In this document: piece by piece, positions 17,930 to 25,992 of the stretch
Position numbering within the stretch: the first letter of the stretch is position 1
How the letters are laid out: the number at the start of each line of letters is the position of its first letter
Assembly (NCBI GenBank): GCA_002101235.1
Contig: LWTL01000107.1
Location: forward strand, 1 to 45,939
Direction: 5' to 3'
Source of the DNA: Cycloclasticus sp. symbiont of Bathymodiolus heckerae
Lineage (GTDB): Bacteria; Pseudomonadota; Gammaproteobacteria; Methylococcales; Cycloclasticaceae
Length of the DNA: 45,939 nucleotides
The notes under the pieces: generated by a model
What the model was told of the DNA's origin: nothing
What the model saw: only the letters and a program-made list of their open reading frames with translations
Databases searched by the model: none
Made by a program: the position numbers and the translations under genes

Positions 17930-17968
17930 ACAAAAAAAAACCCTAAGACCTTATCGGCCTTAGGGTTG
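17930..17968 (-). terminator. Intrinsic terminator after tRNA-Val/tRNA-Asp
   Basis: On the minus strand AACCCTAAGGCC pairs with GGTCTTAGGGTT (one mismatch) around a short loop and is followed by at least nine T. It sits 4 bases past the tRNA-Asp CCA end and separates the hupB-tRNA unit from ppiD. Confidence 0.9.
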
Positions 17969-17971
17969 TTT

Positions 17972-18048
17972 TGGCGGAGTGGACGGGACTCGAACCCGCG
18001 ACCCCCGGCGTGACAGGCCGGTATTCTAACCAACTGAACTACCACTCC
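17972..18048 (-). tRNA. tRNA-Asp (anticodon GTC)
   Basis: A 77-base cloverleaf reads on the minus strand from GGAGTGGTAG at 18048 to an encoded CCA at 17972-17974. The anticodon loop in GGCCTGTCACGCC gives GTC, and the T arm contains GGTTCGAGTCC. It is 4 bases downstream of tRNA-Val, so both are cut from one precursor. Confidence 0.97.
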
Positions 18049-18052
18049 TAAT

Positions 18053-18128
18053 TGGTGGGTGCTGAGGGGATCGAACCCCCGACATTCGCCTTGTAAGGGC
18101 GACGCTCTCCCAGCTGAGCTAAGCACCC
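18053..18128 (-). tRNA. tRNA-Val (anticodon TAC)
   Basis: A 76-base cloverleaf reads on the minus strand from GGGTGCTTAG at 18128 to an encoded CCA at 18053-18055. The anticodon loop CTTACAA gives TAC for valine GUA/GUG codons, and the T arm contains GGTTCGATCCC. It begins only 16 bases after the hupB stop codon, with no convincing separate promoter, so it is probably transcribed from the hupB promoter. Confidence 0.97.
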
Positions 18129-18144
18129 TGGTTCAGAAGAGGCG

Positions 18145-18417
18145 CTAGTTTACAGCGTCTTTTAAAGTTTTGCCAGCTTTAAATGAAGGGATTTTTGATG
18201 CTTTAATTTGGATAGCTTCGCCCGTTTGTGGGTTGCGACCGGTACGTGCTGAACGCTCTTTTACAGAGAAAGTACCAAAGCCAATAAGTGCGATTGAATC
18301 ACCGCCTTTAAGTGCATTTGTTACTGATACAAGTGTTGCGTCAAGTGCACGACCTGCGTCTGCTTTAGTTAGGCCTGACTCTTCTGCAATTGCATTAATA
18401 AGTTCTGATTTGTTCAT
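18145..18417 (-). CDS. hupB: DNA-binding protein HU-beta
   Basis: The 90-residue nucleoid protein bends and compacts DNA as a dimer. It starts [20 protein letters not shown] and has the beta-arm region [21 protein letters not shown] with the proline that intercalates at DNA kinks. The length is exactly that of the family. It lies between lon and ppiD as in many gammaproteobacteria. Its stop is 16 bases from tRNA-Val, so the mRNA and two tRNAs appear to share a transcript ended by the terminator near 17940. Confidence 0.98.
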   Translation of the reverse strand: MNKSELINAIAEESGLTKADAGRALDATLVSVTNALKGGDSIALIGFGTFSVKERSARTGRNPQTGEAIQIKASKIPSFKAGKTLKDAVN

Positions 18418-18523
18418 GAATTTCCCCCAATAGGATTGTTAATGTTTTTTAAAAAATCGATTTTTGTATTGTTAATATTTCTGACTGCTTTAATCCGTTT
18501 CGTCATTAACTTAACAAGGTGAA

Positions 18524-18553
18524 TTTATATCCTTTCGAGCCCCCTGATGTCAA
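18524..18553 (-). promoter_or_regulatory. Sigma70 promoter of hupB
   Basis: On the minus strand a perfect TTGACA (18548-18553) is followed after 18 bases by TATAAA (18524-18529). Transcription would start near 18517, leaving a leader of about 100 bases before the hupB ATG at 18417. Confidence 0.75.
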
Positions 18554-18640
18554 GTAGCTCAAGGCTTTTAGAAGTTATTATTTATTTGCAATTTTCACAA
18601 ACAAATGCATACGGCCTCACCTAAATTCTAACTATTACTC

Positions 18641-21052
18641 TTAATGTGCTGTTATTGTTTTACTTTTTGTAGTTTTCTTCTTCTTTGTCGCTCCTTTACT
18701 TTGATTGTCGCTGTTTTTTAGAGGAGTAGGAACTTTCTCCAATGCGACAGTCAGCACTTCATCAATCCATCGAACAGGAATAATATTAAGGTTCTGTTTT
18801 ATATTTGCCGGCATATCCGTAAGGTCTTTTTTATTTTGATGCGGAATAATAACCGTCGTAATACCACCTCTTAACGCTGCCAGTAGTTTTTCTTTCAAAC
18901 CACCAATCGGTAAGACCTCTCCACGTAGCGTAATTTCGCCTGTCATTGCTACATCTGCAAGCACAGGAATGCCTGTTAGCGAAGAGACTAGAGCTGTACA
19001 CATGCCAATGCCCGCACTTGGTCCATCTTTCGGTGTTGCCCCTTCGGGCACATGAACGTGAATATCATTTTTTTGGTAAAAATCTGACTTAATACCTAAT
19101 GAGTCGGCTCGGCTTCTGACAACGGTTAGCGCAGCTTGTATAGACTCTTGCATCACATCACCCAATTTACCTGTCAGCGTGAGCTTTCCTTTCCCTTCTG
19201 TAATAGCAGATTCAATGGTTAACAACTCACCACCCACTTCTGTCCAAGCCAAACCTGTTACTTGCCCAACCTGATTGGACTCTTCGGCCTTACCGAAATC
19301 AAACCGCCTAACACCTAAGTACTTACTTAAATTACGTGACGTAACATTGATTGTTTTTTTCGGTTTGCTTAGTAAAATATCGCGAACAACCTTACGACAA
19401 ATCTTAGACATCTCTCTATCAATATTTCGAACACCTGCTTCACGTGTGTAGTAGCGAACTGTATCTCGTATAGCAGACTGACTAATATGAAGCTCAGAAT
19501 CTTTTAGGCCATTATTTTTAAGCTGCTTGTCTATCAAATAATCTTCAGTGATACTTATTTTTTCATCTTCGGTATAACCGGAAAGATTAATTACTTCCAT
19601 TCGATCTAACAAAGGCCCAGGTATATTCATGCTATTAGCTGTTGCCACAAACATCACATCAGATAAATCAAAATCCACCTCTAAGTAATGATCGTTAAAC
19701 GTATTGTTTTGCTCCGGGTCTAATACTTCGAGTAAAGCAGATGCAGGATCCCCTCTAAAGTCCATCGCCATTTTATCGATTTCATCTAATAAAAAGAGCG
19801 GGTTCCTTGTTCCAACTTTGGATAGGTTTTGCAAAATTCTACCCGGCATCGAGCCAATGTACGTGCGTCTATGCCCTCTAATCTCAGCTTCGTCCCGAAC
19901 ACCACCTAACGACATACGAACGAATTTTCTATTGGTTGCGCGAGCTATAGATTGCCCTAATGAAGTTTTACCAACACCTGGAGGGCCAACTAAACAAAGA
20001 ATAGGTCCTTTCATGTTTTTGACACGCTGTTGAACAGCAAGGTATTCCAAAATTCGTTCTTTAACTTTTTCTAAACCAAAGTGGTCAGCATCCAGCACTT
20101 TTTGTGCCGCCGCTAAGTCATGCCTAATGCGTGACCGCTTCTTCCACGGTACAGCAATCATACAATCAATATAATTCCTAATAACGCTTGCTTCCGCAGA
20201 CATCGGTGACATCATCTTTAACTTATTAAGTTCAGACTCTGTCTTTTCTTTGGCCTCTTTCGACATGCCTGCATCAGCAATTTTTTTCTCAAGCTCATCC
20301 GTTTCATTAGACGCCTCGTCCATGTCCCCGAGTTCTTTTTGAATCGCCTTCATCTGCTCACTTAGATAATACTCGCGTTGATTTTTCTCCATCTGTTGCT
20401 TAACACGCGTGCGGATTTGCTTTTCCATTTCGAGGATATCAACTTCACCTTCCATCAATAACATGAGATGCTCTAATCTCTCGCGCAGGTTGTTCGTTTC
20501 TAAAATCTTTTGCTTCTCTTCAACCTTTAACACCATATGCGCAGACATAGTATCTGCAAGACGTCCAGCACCGTCTATCCCTGATAAAGAGGTCAAAACT
20601 TCGGGCGGAATCTTTTTATTTAGCTTAACGTAACTTTCAAATGCAGATGTCACTGTTCTAATTAGCACATCCATTTCTTTTTCTTCAAGGTCTAACTCGT
20701 CCTCAAATAAAGTTACGTCTGCGGCAAATAGCTTCTCATCAAAGTTTATCTTATCGATTCTCACCCGCTGCTCACCTTCAACTAAAACCTTAACCGTTCC
20801 ATCAGGTAATTTCAGCAATTGCAGTATGGTTGCTAAGGTGCCAACATCGTATAGATCTTCGCCTGTTGGCTTATCATGGTCTGGGTTCTTTTGCGCTATA
20901 AGTACAATTTTTTTATTGTCCCCCATGGCTAGATCAATCGCTTCGATCGATTTGTCACGCCCAACAAAGAGGGGAATAACCATATGTGGATAAACAACAA
21001 CATCCCTTAGGGGTAATACAGGAAGATTTGAAAGGTTTTCTTTAATACTCAT
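18641..21052 (-). CDS. lon: ATP-dependent protease Lon
   Basis: Lon is a cytoplasmic AAA+ serine protease that degrades misfolded and regulatory proteins. The 803 residues contain the N-terminal substrate-binding LonN domain (to about 200), a coiled coil, the AAA+ module with Walker A GPPGVGKT near 355 and sensor motifs, and the C-terminal protease domain. The catalytic serine is in [13 protein letters not shown] and the lysine in [14 protein letters not shown]. The last 25 residues are an unusual Lys/Thr-rich tail (KKKKTTKSK) not found in E. coli Lon (784 residues). A sigma32-type promoter lies upstream at 21097-21123. Confidence 0.98.
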   Translation of the reverse strand: MSIKENLSNLPVLPLRDVVVYPHMVIPLFVGRDKSIEAIDLAMGDNKKIVLIAQKNPDHDKPTGEDLYDVGTLATILQLLKLPDGTVKVLVEGEQRVRIDKINFDEKLFAADVTLFEDELDLEEKEMDVLIRTVTSAFESYVKLNKKIPPEVLTSLSGIDGAGRLADTMSAHMVLKVEEKQKILETNNLRERLEHLMLLMEGEVDILEMEKQIRTRVKQQMEKNQREYYLSEQMKAIQKELGDMDEASNETDELEKKIADAGMSKEAKEKTESELNKLKMMSPMSAEASVIRNYIDCMIAVPWKKRSRIRHDLAAAQKVLDADHFGLEKVKERILEYLAVQQRVKNMKGPILCLVGPPGVGKTSLGQSIARATNRKFVRMSLGGVRDEAEIRGHRRTYIGSMPGRILQNLSKVGTRNPLFLLDEIDKMAMDFRGDPASALLEVLDPEQNNTFNDHYLEVDFDLSDVMFVATANSMNIPGPLLDRMEVINLSGYTEDEKISITEDYLIDKQLKNNGLKDSELHISQSAIRDTVRYYTREAGVRNIDREMSKICRKVVRDILLSKPKKTINVTSRNLSKYLGVRRFDFGKAEESNQVGQVTGLAWTEVGGELLTIESAITEGKGKLTLTGKLGDVMQESIQAALTVVRSRADSLGIKSDFYQKNDIHVHVPEGATPKDGPSAGIGMCTALVSSLTGIPVLADVAMTGEITLRGEVLPIGGLKEKLLAALRGGITTVIIPHQNKKDLTDMPANIKQNLNIIPVRWIDEVLTVALEKVPTPLKNSDNQSKGATKKKKTTKSKTITAH

Positions 21053-21096
21053 TACAGATACCGCCTTGAAAAAGATAAATAGTAGTTAATATAGAT

Positions 21097-21123
21097 ATTA
21101 GGGCATGAAGTGATAATTTCAAG
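21097..21123 (-). promoter_or_regulatory. Sigma32-type heat-shock promoter of lon
   Basis: On the minus strand a perfect CTTGAAA (21117-21123) is followed after 12 bases by GCCCTAAT (21097-21104), resembling the heat-shock -35 CTTGAAA and -10 CCCCATNT. It lies between the clpX terminator and the lon start at 21052. Lon is a classic heat-shock gene, which supports the reading. Confidence 0.65.
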
Positions 21124-21128
21124 TACCC

Positions 21129-21169
21129 AAGCATAAAAAAAGGCGCCTGAAGCGCCTTTTTTTATGCTT
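21129..21169 (-). terminator. Strong intrinsic terminator after clpX
   Basis: An 18-base perfect stem (AAGCATAAAAAAAGGCGC with its complement) encloses a 5-base loop. The GC-rich core GGCGC sits at the loop, flanked by runs of seven A and seven T, so it could stop transcription on either strand. It begins 10 bases past the clpX stop. Confidence 0.93.
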
Positions 21170-21178
21170 GAATTAAAT

Positions 21179-22456
21179 CTATTCTGCTGATGCTAACTTT
21201 TTTTCATTTTTATAAATAAATAAAGGCTCAGATTCACCTCGTATCACCTTCTCGTCAACCACCACTTTGCACACATTATCTAATGAAGGCAAGTCGTACA
21301 TAGTGTCTAACAGAACTTGCTCTAGAATTGTTCTCAAACCACGTGCGCCCGTTTTACGCGCCATTGCTTTCTTAGCTACTTCGCGTAATGCAGTTTCTCG
21401 AAATTCCAAATCAACACCTTCCATATCAAAAAGCCGGCCGTATTGTTTCGTCAATGCGTTCTTAGGTTCACTTAAAATTTCGACTAATGCATCTTCATCT
21501 AACTCCTCAAGTGTCGCTACAACAGGTAAACGACCAACAAATTCAGGAATTAAACCGTATTTCACAAGATCTTCTGGTTCAACATTTTGCAATACATCCC
21601 CAACTGATGGCGCCTCTTTTTCACTGATTACTTCTGCAGAAAAACCAATGCCTACATTTTTTTGAGAACGATCTTGAATAACTTTATCTAAACCCGCGAA
21701 TGCACCGCCAACAATAAACAATATATTCGACGTATCCACTTGTAGGAATTCTTGCTGCGGGTGCTTTCTTCCACCTTGAGGGGGGACAGAAGCAACCGTA
21801 CCCTCAATAAGCTTTAACAAGGCTTGCTGCACACCTTCACCCGACACATCACGTGTTAAGGAAGGGTTATCTGATTTTCGAGATATTTTATCAATCTCAT
21901 CAATATAAACGATGCCACTTTCAGCCTTCTCTACGTCAAAATCACATTTTTGAAGGATTTTTTGGATGATATTTTCAACATCTTCACCAACATAACCTGC
22001 TTCGGTCAATGTCGTTGCATCTGCGATAGTAAAGGGAACATTTAGCATTCTTGCCAACGTTTCAGCAAGGAGCGTTTTACCCGACCCCGTTGGTCCGATT
22101 AGTAAAACATTACTTTTTGACAACTCAACATCATCAGCGCCTCGAGGTGCTTTCAAACGCTTATAGTGATTATAAACAGCGACTGACAATATCTTTTTAG
22201 CCTGCTGTTGGCCAATAACATACTTGTCTAACGCTTCTTTAATTTCGGCAGGCTTAGGTAAGTCACCATCATCGCTAGTCGCGTCGCTTTCTTGCAACTC
22301 TTCTTTAATAATATCATTACACAGTTCAACGCACTCATCACAAACAAAAACGGAAGGACCCGCGATAAGCTTTCTTACTTCATGTTGATTTTTGCCACAA
22401 AATGAACAAATTAGAATTTTGCCATCATTGTCGTCGTTGTTTTTGTCGTCACTCAT
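21179..22456 (-). CDS. clpX: ATP-dependent Clp protease ATP-binding subunit ClpX
   Basis: ClpX unfolds tagged proteins and feeds them to ClpP. The 425 residues begin with the zinc-binding domain (C17, C20, C39, C42), then an AAA+ domain with Walker A GPTGSGKT near 119, Walker [10 protein letters not shown], and the IGF-type loop region that docks on ClpP (NVGIGFSAE). The pore loop GYVGED is present near 155. It lies 115 bases after clpP with its own sigma70 promoter, and is followed by a strong terminator. Confidence 0.98.
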   Translation of the reverse strand: MSDDKNNDDNDGKILICSFCGKNQHEVRKLIAGPSVFVCDECVELCNDIIKEELQESDATSDDGDLPKPAEIKEALDKYVIGQQQAKKILSVAVYNHYKRLKAPRGADDVELSKSNVLLIGPTGSGKTLLAETLARMLNVPFTIADATTLTEAGYVGEDVENIIQKILQKCDFDVEKAESGIVYIDEIDKISRKSDNPSLTRDVSGEGVQQALLKLIEGTVASVPPQGGRKHPQQEFLQVDTSNILFIVGGAFAGLDKVIQDRSQKNVGIGFSAEVISEKEAPSVGDVLQNVEPEDLVKYGLIPEFVGRLPVVATLEELDEDALVEILSEPKNALTKQYGRLFDMEGVDLEFRETALREVAKKAMARKTGARGLRTILEQVLLDTMYDLPSLDNVCKVVVDEKVIRGESEPLFIYKNEKKLASAE

Positions 22457-22483
22457 ACAAACCTCTTAATCTTTAACACCACT

Positions 22484-22512
22484 ACTATATCTGACAGATA
22501 CAATGCTCTCAA
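22484..22512 (-). promoter_or_regulatory. Sigma70 promoter of clpX
   Basis: In the clpP-clpX gap, TTGAGA (22507-22512) and TATAGT (22484-22489) on the minus strand are 17 bases apart, each matching the consensus at 5 of 6. The start point would be near 22477, about 20 bases before the clpX ATG, giving clpX expression separate from clpP. Confidence 0.65.
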
Positions 22513-22571
22513 TCTTTCATTGCCTTATTGCTAGTATGGCTGAGATTATGGATATGTCTAGGTTCGCGCGC

Positions 22572-23213
22572 TTACTCTTCGGAGTCACCAGTAACGCGAC
22601 TGTTCAAGACTTTGTCAATTAGACCGTACTTAACTGCCTTTTCACTGCCCATAAAGTTATCTCTATCGGTGTCGTTTTGAATAACATCAAGAGGTTGCCC
22701 AGTATGAGTCGCCATGATTTTGTTCAGACGGTCACGGATTAATAAAATTTCTTTCGCATGAATATCTATATCCGAGGCCTGGCCTTGGAAACCACCTAGT
22801 GGTTGATGGATCATCATTCGCGAGTGAGGCAAAGCATAACGTTTACCCTTTGCGCCACCTGTTAACAGTAAAGCACCCATACTAGCGGCTTGGCCAATGC
22901 ACATCGTACTGACGTCTGGCTTAATAAACTGCATCGTGTCATAAATTGACATACCAGCTGTTACTGAGCCACCAGGGGAATTGATGTATAAATGAATATC
23001 TTTGTCTGGATTTTCAGACTCTAAAAACAACATTTGAGCCACAACCAAATTAGCCATATGGTCTTCGACCTGACCAACTAAAAAGATAACGCGCTCTTTT
23101 AATAGACGAGAGTAAATATCGTAAGAACGTTCGCCTCGAGCCGTCTGCTCTACAACCATTGGAACTAAACCAAGTGCTTCTACTTCAGACGTATTGTGCA
23201 TATTTATTCCCAT
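22572..23213 (-). CDS. clpP: ATP-dependent Clp protease proteolytic subunit ClpP
   Basis: ClpP forms the tetradecameric peptidase chamber used by ClpX. The catalytic triad is S111 in GQAASMGA, H136 in MMIHQPLGG and D185 in DTDRDNF, all offset by 14 from E. coli numbering, which reflects the length (213 residues) and a short propeptide. Translation may begin at the ATG at 23213 or at Met5 (23201); the second has GGGA at a plausible distance, the first has no clear ribosome site. The gene is 52 bases after tig. Confidence 0.97.
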   Translation of the reverse strand: MGINMHNTSEVEALGLVPMVVEQTARGERSYDIYSRLLKERVIFLVGQVEDHMANLVVAQMLFLESENPDKDIHLYINSPGGSVTAGMSIYDTMQFIKPDVSTMCIGQAASMGALLLTGGAKGKRYALPHSRMMIHQPLGGFQGQASDIDIHAKEILLIRDRLNKIMATHTGQPLDVIQNDTDRDNFMGSEKAVKYGLIDKVLNSRVTGDSEE

Positions 23214-23265
23214 TAATTTATTTCATTAATCACGCCACGCAGGGCGTAAATTCTGTGATCATGCT

Positions 23266-24573
23266 TTACCTTGCAGCTTGTGCTGGAGTCATCAACTCAG
23301 TAAATGTTAACGTTGTTTCTGTTACTTTTGCTTTTTCTAAAACCCAATCTACTAACTGATCTTCTAAAACAACACTTTCTACCTTACTACGCTCAGCAGG
23401 ATTTGAGTTATACCAGTTAATCACTTCTTCCGGTGACTGATATGTTTGAGAAAACTCTTCTATGCGTTTCTGAACTTTTTCATCGTCAGCTTTAATGTCA
23501 TTTTGCTTAATAACTTCAGACAATAGCAACCCTAGTTTTACACGCTTAGTTGCTTGATCAGTAAATAGCTCTTTAGGTAAGTCTGGTTGTGCTGGCTGGC
23601 CCGCTTGAGCGGCTTTTTCATTTAGTGAAGCAATCATTTGATTTATTTCATTATCAACTAAAGCATCAGGTACTGACACCTCGTTGTTTTCAACAATCGC
23701 ATCCATCACTATCTCTTTACGCTTTGCCGCTAACGCACGAGTCAACTCGCCCGTCATGTTTTTTGTTAGGTCGGCTCTAAAGTCGGCCATATCACCACTT
23801 TCAACACCAAATTCTTTAATAAACTCTGCGTCTACTTCTGGCAATTCACTTTTCTCTACCTTTTCAACTTCCACTTCAAACTTGCCCACTTGGCCAGCAA
23901 AATCTGGTTGCTGGTAATCTTCAGGGAAAGTCACTTCAAAACTTAGCTTCTCCCCTGCTTTTGCACCTTTCAATTCATCTTCAAAACCCGGAATCATATT
24001 TTTTGAACCAATAACAACAGGGAAGTTTTTTATAGGGTCTTCTGATACTGGCTTGTCATTTACAAGACCTTCGAAGCTAATAGTAACCTGCTCGCCTTTC
24101 TTCGCTTTTGTTTTGACTTCTTTCCAAGTAGATTTTTGTGAGCGTAATTTCTCTACCATATCATCAATATCTGATTCGGCAATTTCAACAACTGGACTGT
24201 TAAGTTTTAACTCTTCAACTGGGTTAACTTTAATTTCTGGATACACTTCAAATGTAGCTGAGAATTCAAAACCTTCCGTTTTTTCTTCATTCGGCGTAAT
24301 AACCGGTGCACTCGCTGGGTTTAGCTTTTCTTCCATAATCGCTTTATAAAAGAAGCTTTGCGTTAACTCTGACAAGGCTTCTGCTCTAACACTGGCGCCA
24401 AATTTTTTCTTAATAACGCTCATCGGCACTTTACCAGGTCTAAAACCATCTATCCGTGCATTGCGCTTTACATCGTCGTAACGTTTATTAATAGCCGTAT
24501 CAACTTCTTCTTGTGGCACAACGATTGTTAATGTTTTTTTAATATCGGAATTAGATTCAACAGAAACCTGCAT
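23266..24573 (-). CDS. tig: Trigger factor
   Basis: Trigger factor is the ribosome-bound chaperone that meets nascent chains. Its 435 residues show the N-terminal ribosome-binding domain with the signature GFRPGKVP (44-51), the FKBP-type isomerase domain at about 150-245 (KKGEQVTISFEG, VIGSKNMIPGFEDEL), and the C-terminal arms rich in Ala, Lys and Glu. The gene order tig-clpP-clpX is the standard proteobacterial one. tRNA-Leu lies 62 bases upstream in the same direction. Confidence 0.98.
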   Translation of the reverse strand: MQVSVESNSDIKKTLTIVVPQEEVDTAINKRYDDVKRNARIDGFRPGKVPMSVIKKKFGASVRAEALSELTQSFFYKAIMEEKLNPASAPVITPNEEKTEGFEFSATFEVYPEIKVNPVEELKLNSPVVEIAESDIDDMVEKLRSQKSTWKEVKTKAKKGEQVTISFEGLVNDKPVSEDPIKNFPVVIGSKNMIPGFEDELKGAKAGEKLSFEVTFPEDYQQPDFAGQVGKFEVEVEKVEKSELPEVDAEFIKEFGVESGDMADFRADLTKNMTGELTRALAAKRKEIVMDAIVENNEVSVPDALVDNEINQMIASLNEKAAQAGQPAQPDLPKELFTDQATKRVKLGLLLSEVIKQNDIKADDEKVQKRIEEFSQTYQSPEEVINWYNSNPAERSKVESVVLEDQLVDWVLEKAKVTETTLTFTELMTPAQAAR

Positions 24574-24635
24574 AATTATTCTCTAGTGTTAGTTGGTAAT
24601 GGTGTTAGTGAAAACACTCTTCGGGTATAAATAGA

Positions 24636-24720
<85 letters not shown>

Positions 24721-24745
24721 ATTTTGGTTGGTAATAATGTGCGGT

Positions 24746-24774
24746 ATCATACCGGCTCTTTAATCACTTTTGCA
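24746..24774 (-). promoter_or_regulatory. Possible sigma70 promoter of tRNA-Leu
   Basis: A TATGAT -10 box (24746-24751 on the minus strand) with a GC-containing discriminator ACCGCAC lies 25 bases before the tRNA-Leu 5' end. The best -35 partner, GTGCAA at 18 bases, matches only half of the consensus, so this is tentative. Confidence 0.35.
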
Positions 24775-24805
24775 CCTCTTTTCGAGACAATTTACTTAAA
24801 CTTTA

Positions 24806-25672
24806 ATGAAAGCATCCATTTTTTTCCTTTTTTACTTCCTAATCGCATCCGCTTTGGCCGCGACAATAGCATTCCCCTTGTTTCAAGCATTTGGGAACGA
24901 TGCGTATAAGTTTGAAAGTTGGGTCACACGCTCAGCACTTTTATTTCTTATTCTTGGTTTAATACCGAGCATCAAATACCTCAAACTATCCCTTGATAGT
25001 ATTGGTCATAATGTCGCAACAAAAAGCGCAAGTAAGCAAATAACAATAGGGTTTGTTATTGGTTTAATTATTTTATCCGTTGTAATTGCGTCACTGCTTG
25101 TTTTAGATGTCAGGGTAATAAGTACTGACATTCACTTAACTTTTAAACTTATTTTAAAAGCACTCCTTGCCGGCATCGTCGTTGCATTTATCGAAGAAAC
25201 ATTATTTAGGGGGCTTTTCTTTACCTTAACTAAAAAGTGGCATAACGCAACGGTTGCTGTCTTGGTTAGTAGTTTTTTCTATGCTTCATTACACTTCATT
25301 AAACCACTTGAGCATATCGACCAAAACTTACTCACATTTAGCAGCGGCTTTGAAGTGATTTTCAACGCCTTTAAAGCATTCCCACAACTGCACTTAGATG
25401 ATTTTTTTGCGCTTTTTGTTGTAGGTGTATTGCTAGCCCTCGTCCGGCTTCGCACTCAATCCCTTACTTATTGTATCGGCCTGCATGCTAGCTGGGTCTT
25501 CTTAATTAAAATCTGCAAAGAGCTAACTGACAGCAACAAGACGTCTGACTGGGCATTCTTAACAGGCCATTACGACGGCATCATCGGTGTAATGAGTTTT
25601 GCTTGGCTAGCTTTGCTGGCAATCGCTTATGCATATTTCATCATTGCAGTGCCGCGTCAGCCCAATCACTAA
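24806..25672 (+). CDS. CPBP family intramembrane metalloprotease
   Basis: The 288-residue protein has about eight hydrophobic helices and the signature of the CPBP/Abi (CAAX-prenyl protease-like) family. The paired glutamates and arginine EETLFR are at residues 130-135, the second motif FFYASLHF has its histidine at 163, and a third conserved region is GLHASW near 235. These residues form the metal-binding active site in the membrane. In bacteria such proteins have roles ranging from peptide maturation to bacteriocin self-immunity; no substrate gene is visible here. It stands alone between tRNA-Leu (divergent) and feoA, and no strong ribosome site precedes the start. Confidence 0.88.
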   Translation: MKASIFFLFYFLIASALAATIAFPLFQAFGNDAYKFESWVTRSALLFLILGLIPSIKYLKLSLDSIGHNVATKSASKQITIGFVIGLIILSVVIASLLVLDVRVISTDIHLTFKLILKALLAGIVVAFIEETLFRGLFFTLTKKWHNATVAVLVSSFFYASLHFIKPLEHIDQNLLTFSSGFEVIFNAFKAFPQLHLDDFFALFVVGVLLALVRLRTQSLTYCIGLHASWVFLIKICKELTDSNKTSDWAFLTGHYDGIIGVMSFAWLALLAIAYAYFIIAVPRQPNH

Positions 25673-25682
25673 GCCCAATCCC

Positions 25683-25710
25683 TTGACATACCACCCTTAA
25701 TGATTAGAAT
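25683..25710 (+). promoter_or_regulatory. Sigma70 promoter of feoABC
   Basis: A perfect TTGACA (25683-25688) is followed after 16 bases by TAGAAT (25705-25710). The start point would fall near 25717, inside the putative Fur operator. Confidence 0.75.
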
Positions 25711-25727
25711 GGGAATCATTATCATTA
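25698..25727 (+). promoter_or_regulatory. Fur operator (ferric uptake regulator box) of feoABC
   Basis: The region TAATGAT (25698-25704) and ATCATTA (25715-25721) form an inverted repeat across the -10 box. AATCATTATCATT at 25714-25726 matches the classic Fur hexamer array at all but one position. Iron-loaded Fur bound here would block the -10 region and so repress the ferrous iron importer when iron is ample. Confidence 0.8.
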
Positions 25728-25743
25728 GCGTTTAGAATATCGT

Positions 25744-25992
25744 ATGCAAAACTCAACCTTATTAAATAGCCCTCTTTCTTTAGCGGACATTTCTATTGGT
25801 AAGAAGGTGATGTTATGCAAAAACAAAATGGATCAAAAACTAGAGAAGAAGCTTTTAGCACTCGGTTTTTCAAAACTCATCCCTCTTCAAGTCACTCAAA
25901 AAAGAAAAGGCGGCCTTGTTGTCAGCATAGGGAATGCACGTATTGCACTTAACGAAGCCTTAGCGCAGCAAGTCATCATTCAAGTAGCATGA
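25744..25992 (+). CDS. feoA: Ferrous iron transport protein A
   Basis: FeoA is a small cytoplasmic SH3-like protein that supports iron uptake by FeoB. The 82 residues have the expected fold pattern: a loop around LLALGFSKLIPLQVTQ, then GGLVVSIGNARIALN near the C-terminus. The gene is first behind the Fur-controlled promoter and its stop overlaps the feoB start (ATGA), so the two are translationally coupled. The ribosome site before the ATG is weak. Confidence 0.95.
   Translation: MQNSTLLNSPLSLADISIGKKVMLCKNKMDQKLEKKLLALGFSKLIPLQVTQKRKGGLVVSIGNARIALNEALAQQVIIQVA

Noticed and set aside
17920..18126. A 68-codon open frame on the minus strand over the two tRNA genes
   Set aside because: It lies over tRNA-Val, tRNA-Asp and the terminator and gives the well-known spurious peptide with VRIPACHAGGRGFESRPLRQ; it is not a gene.
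18129..18170. A separate promoter for tRNA-Val in the end of hupB
   Set aside because: TAAACT could be a -10 box but the best -35 partner (TGGCAA) matches only half of the consensus.
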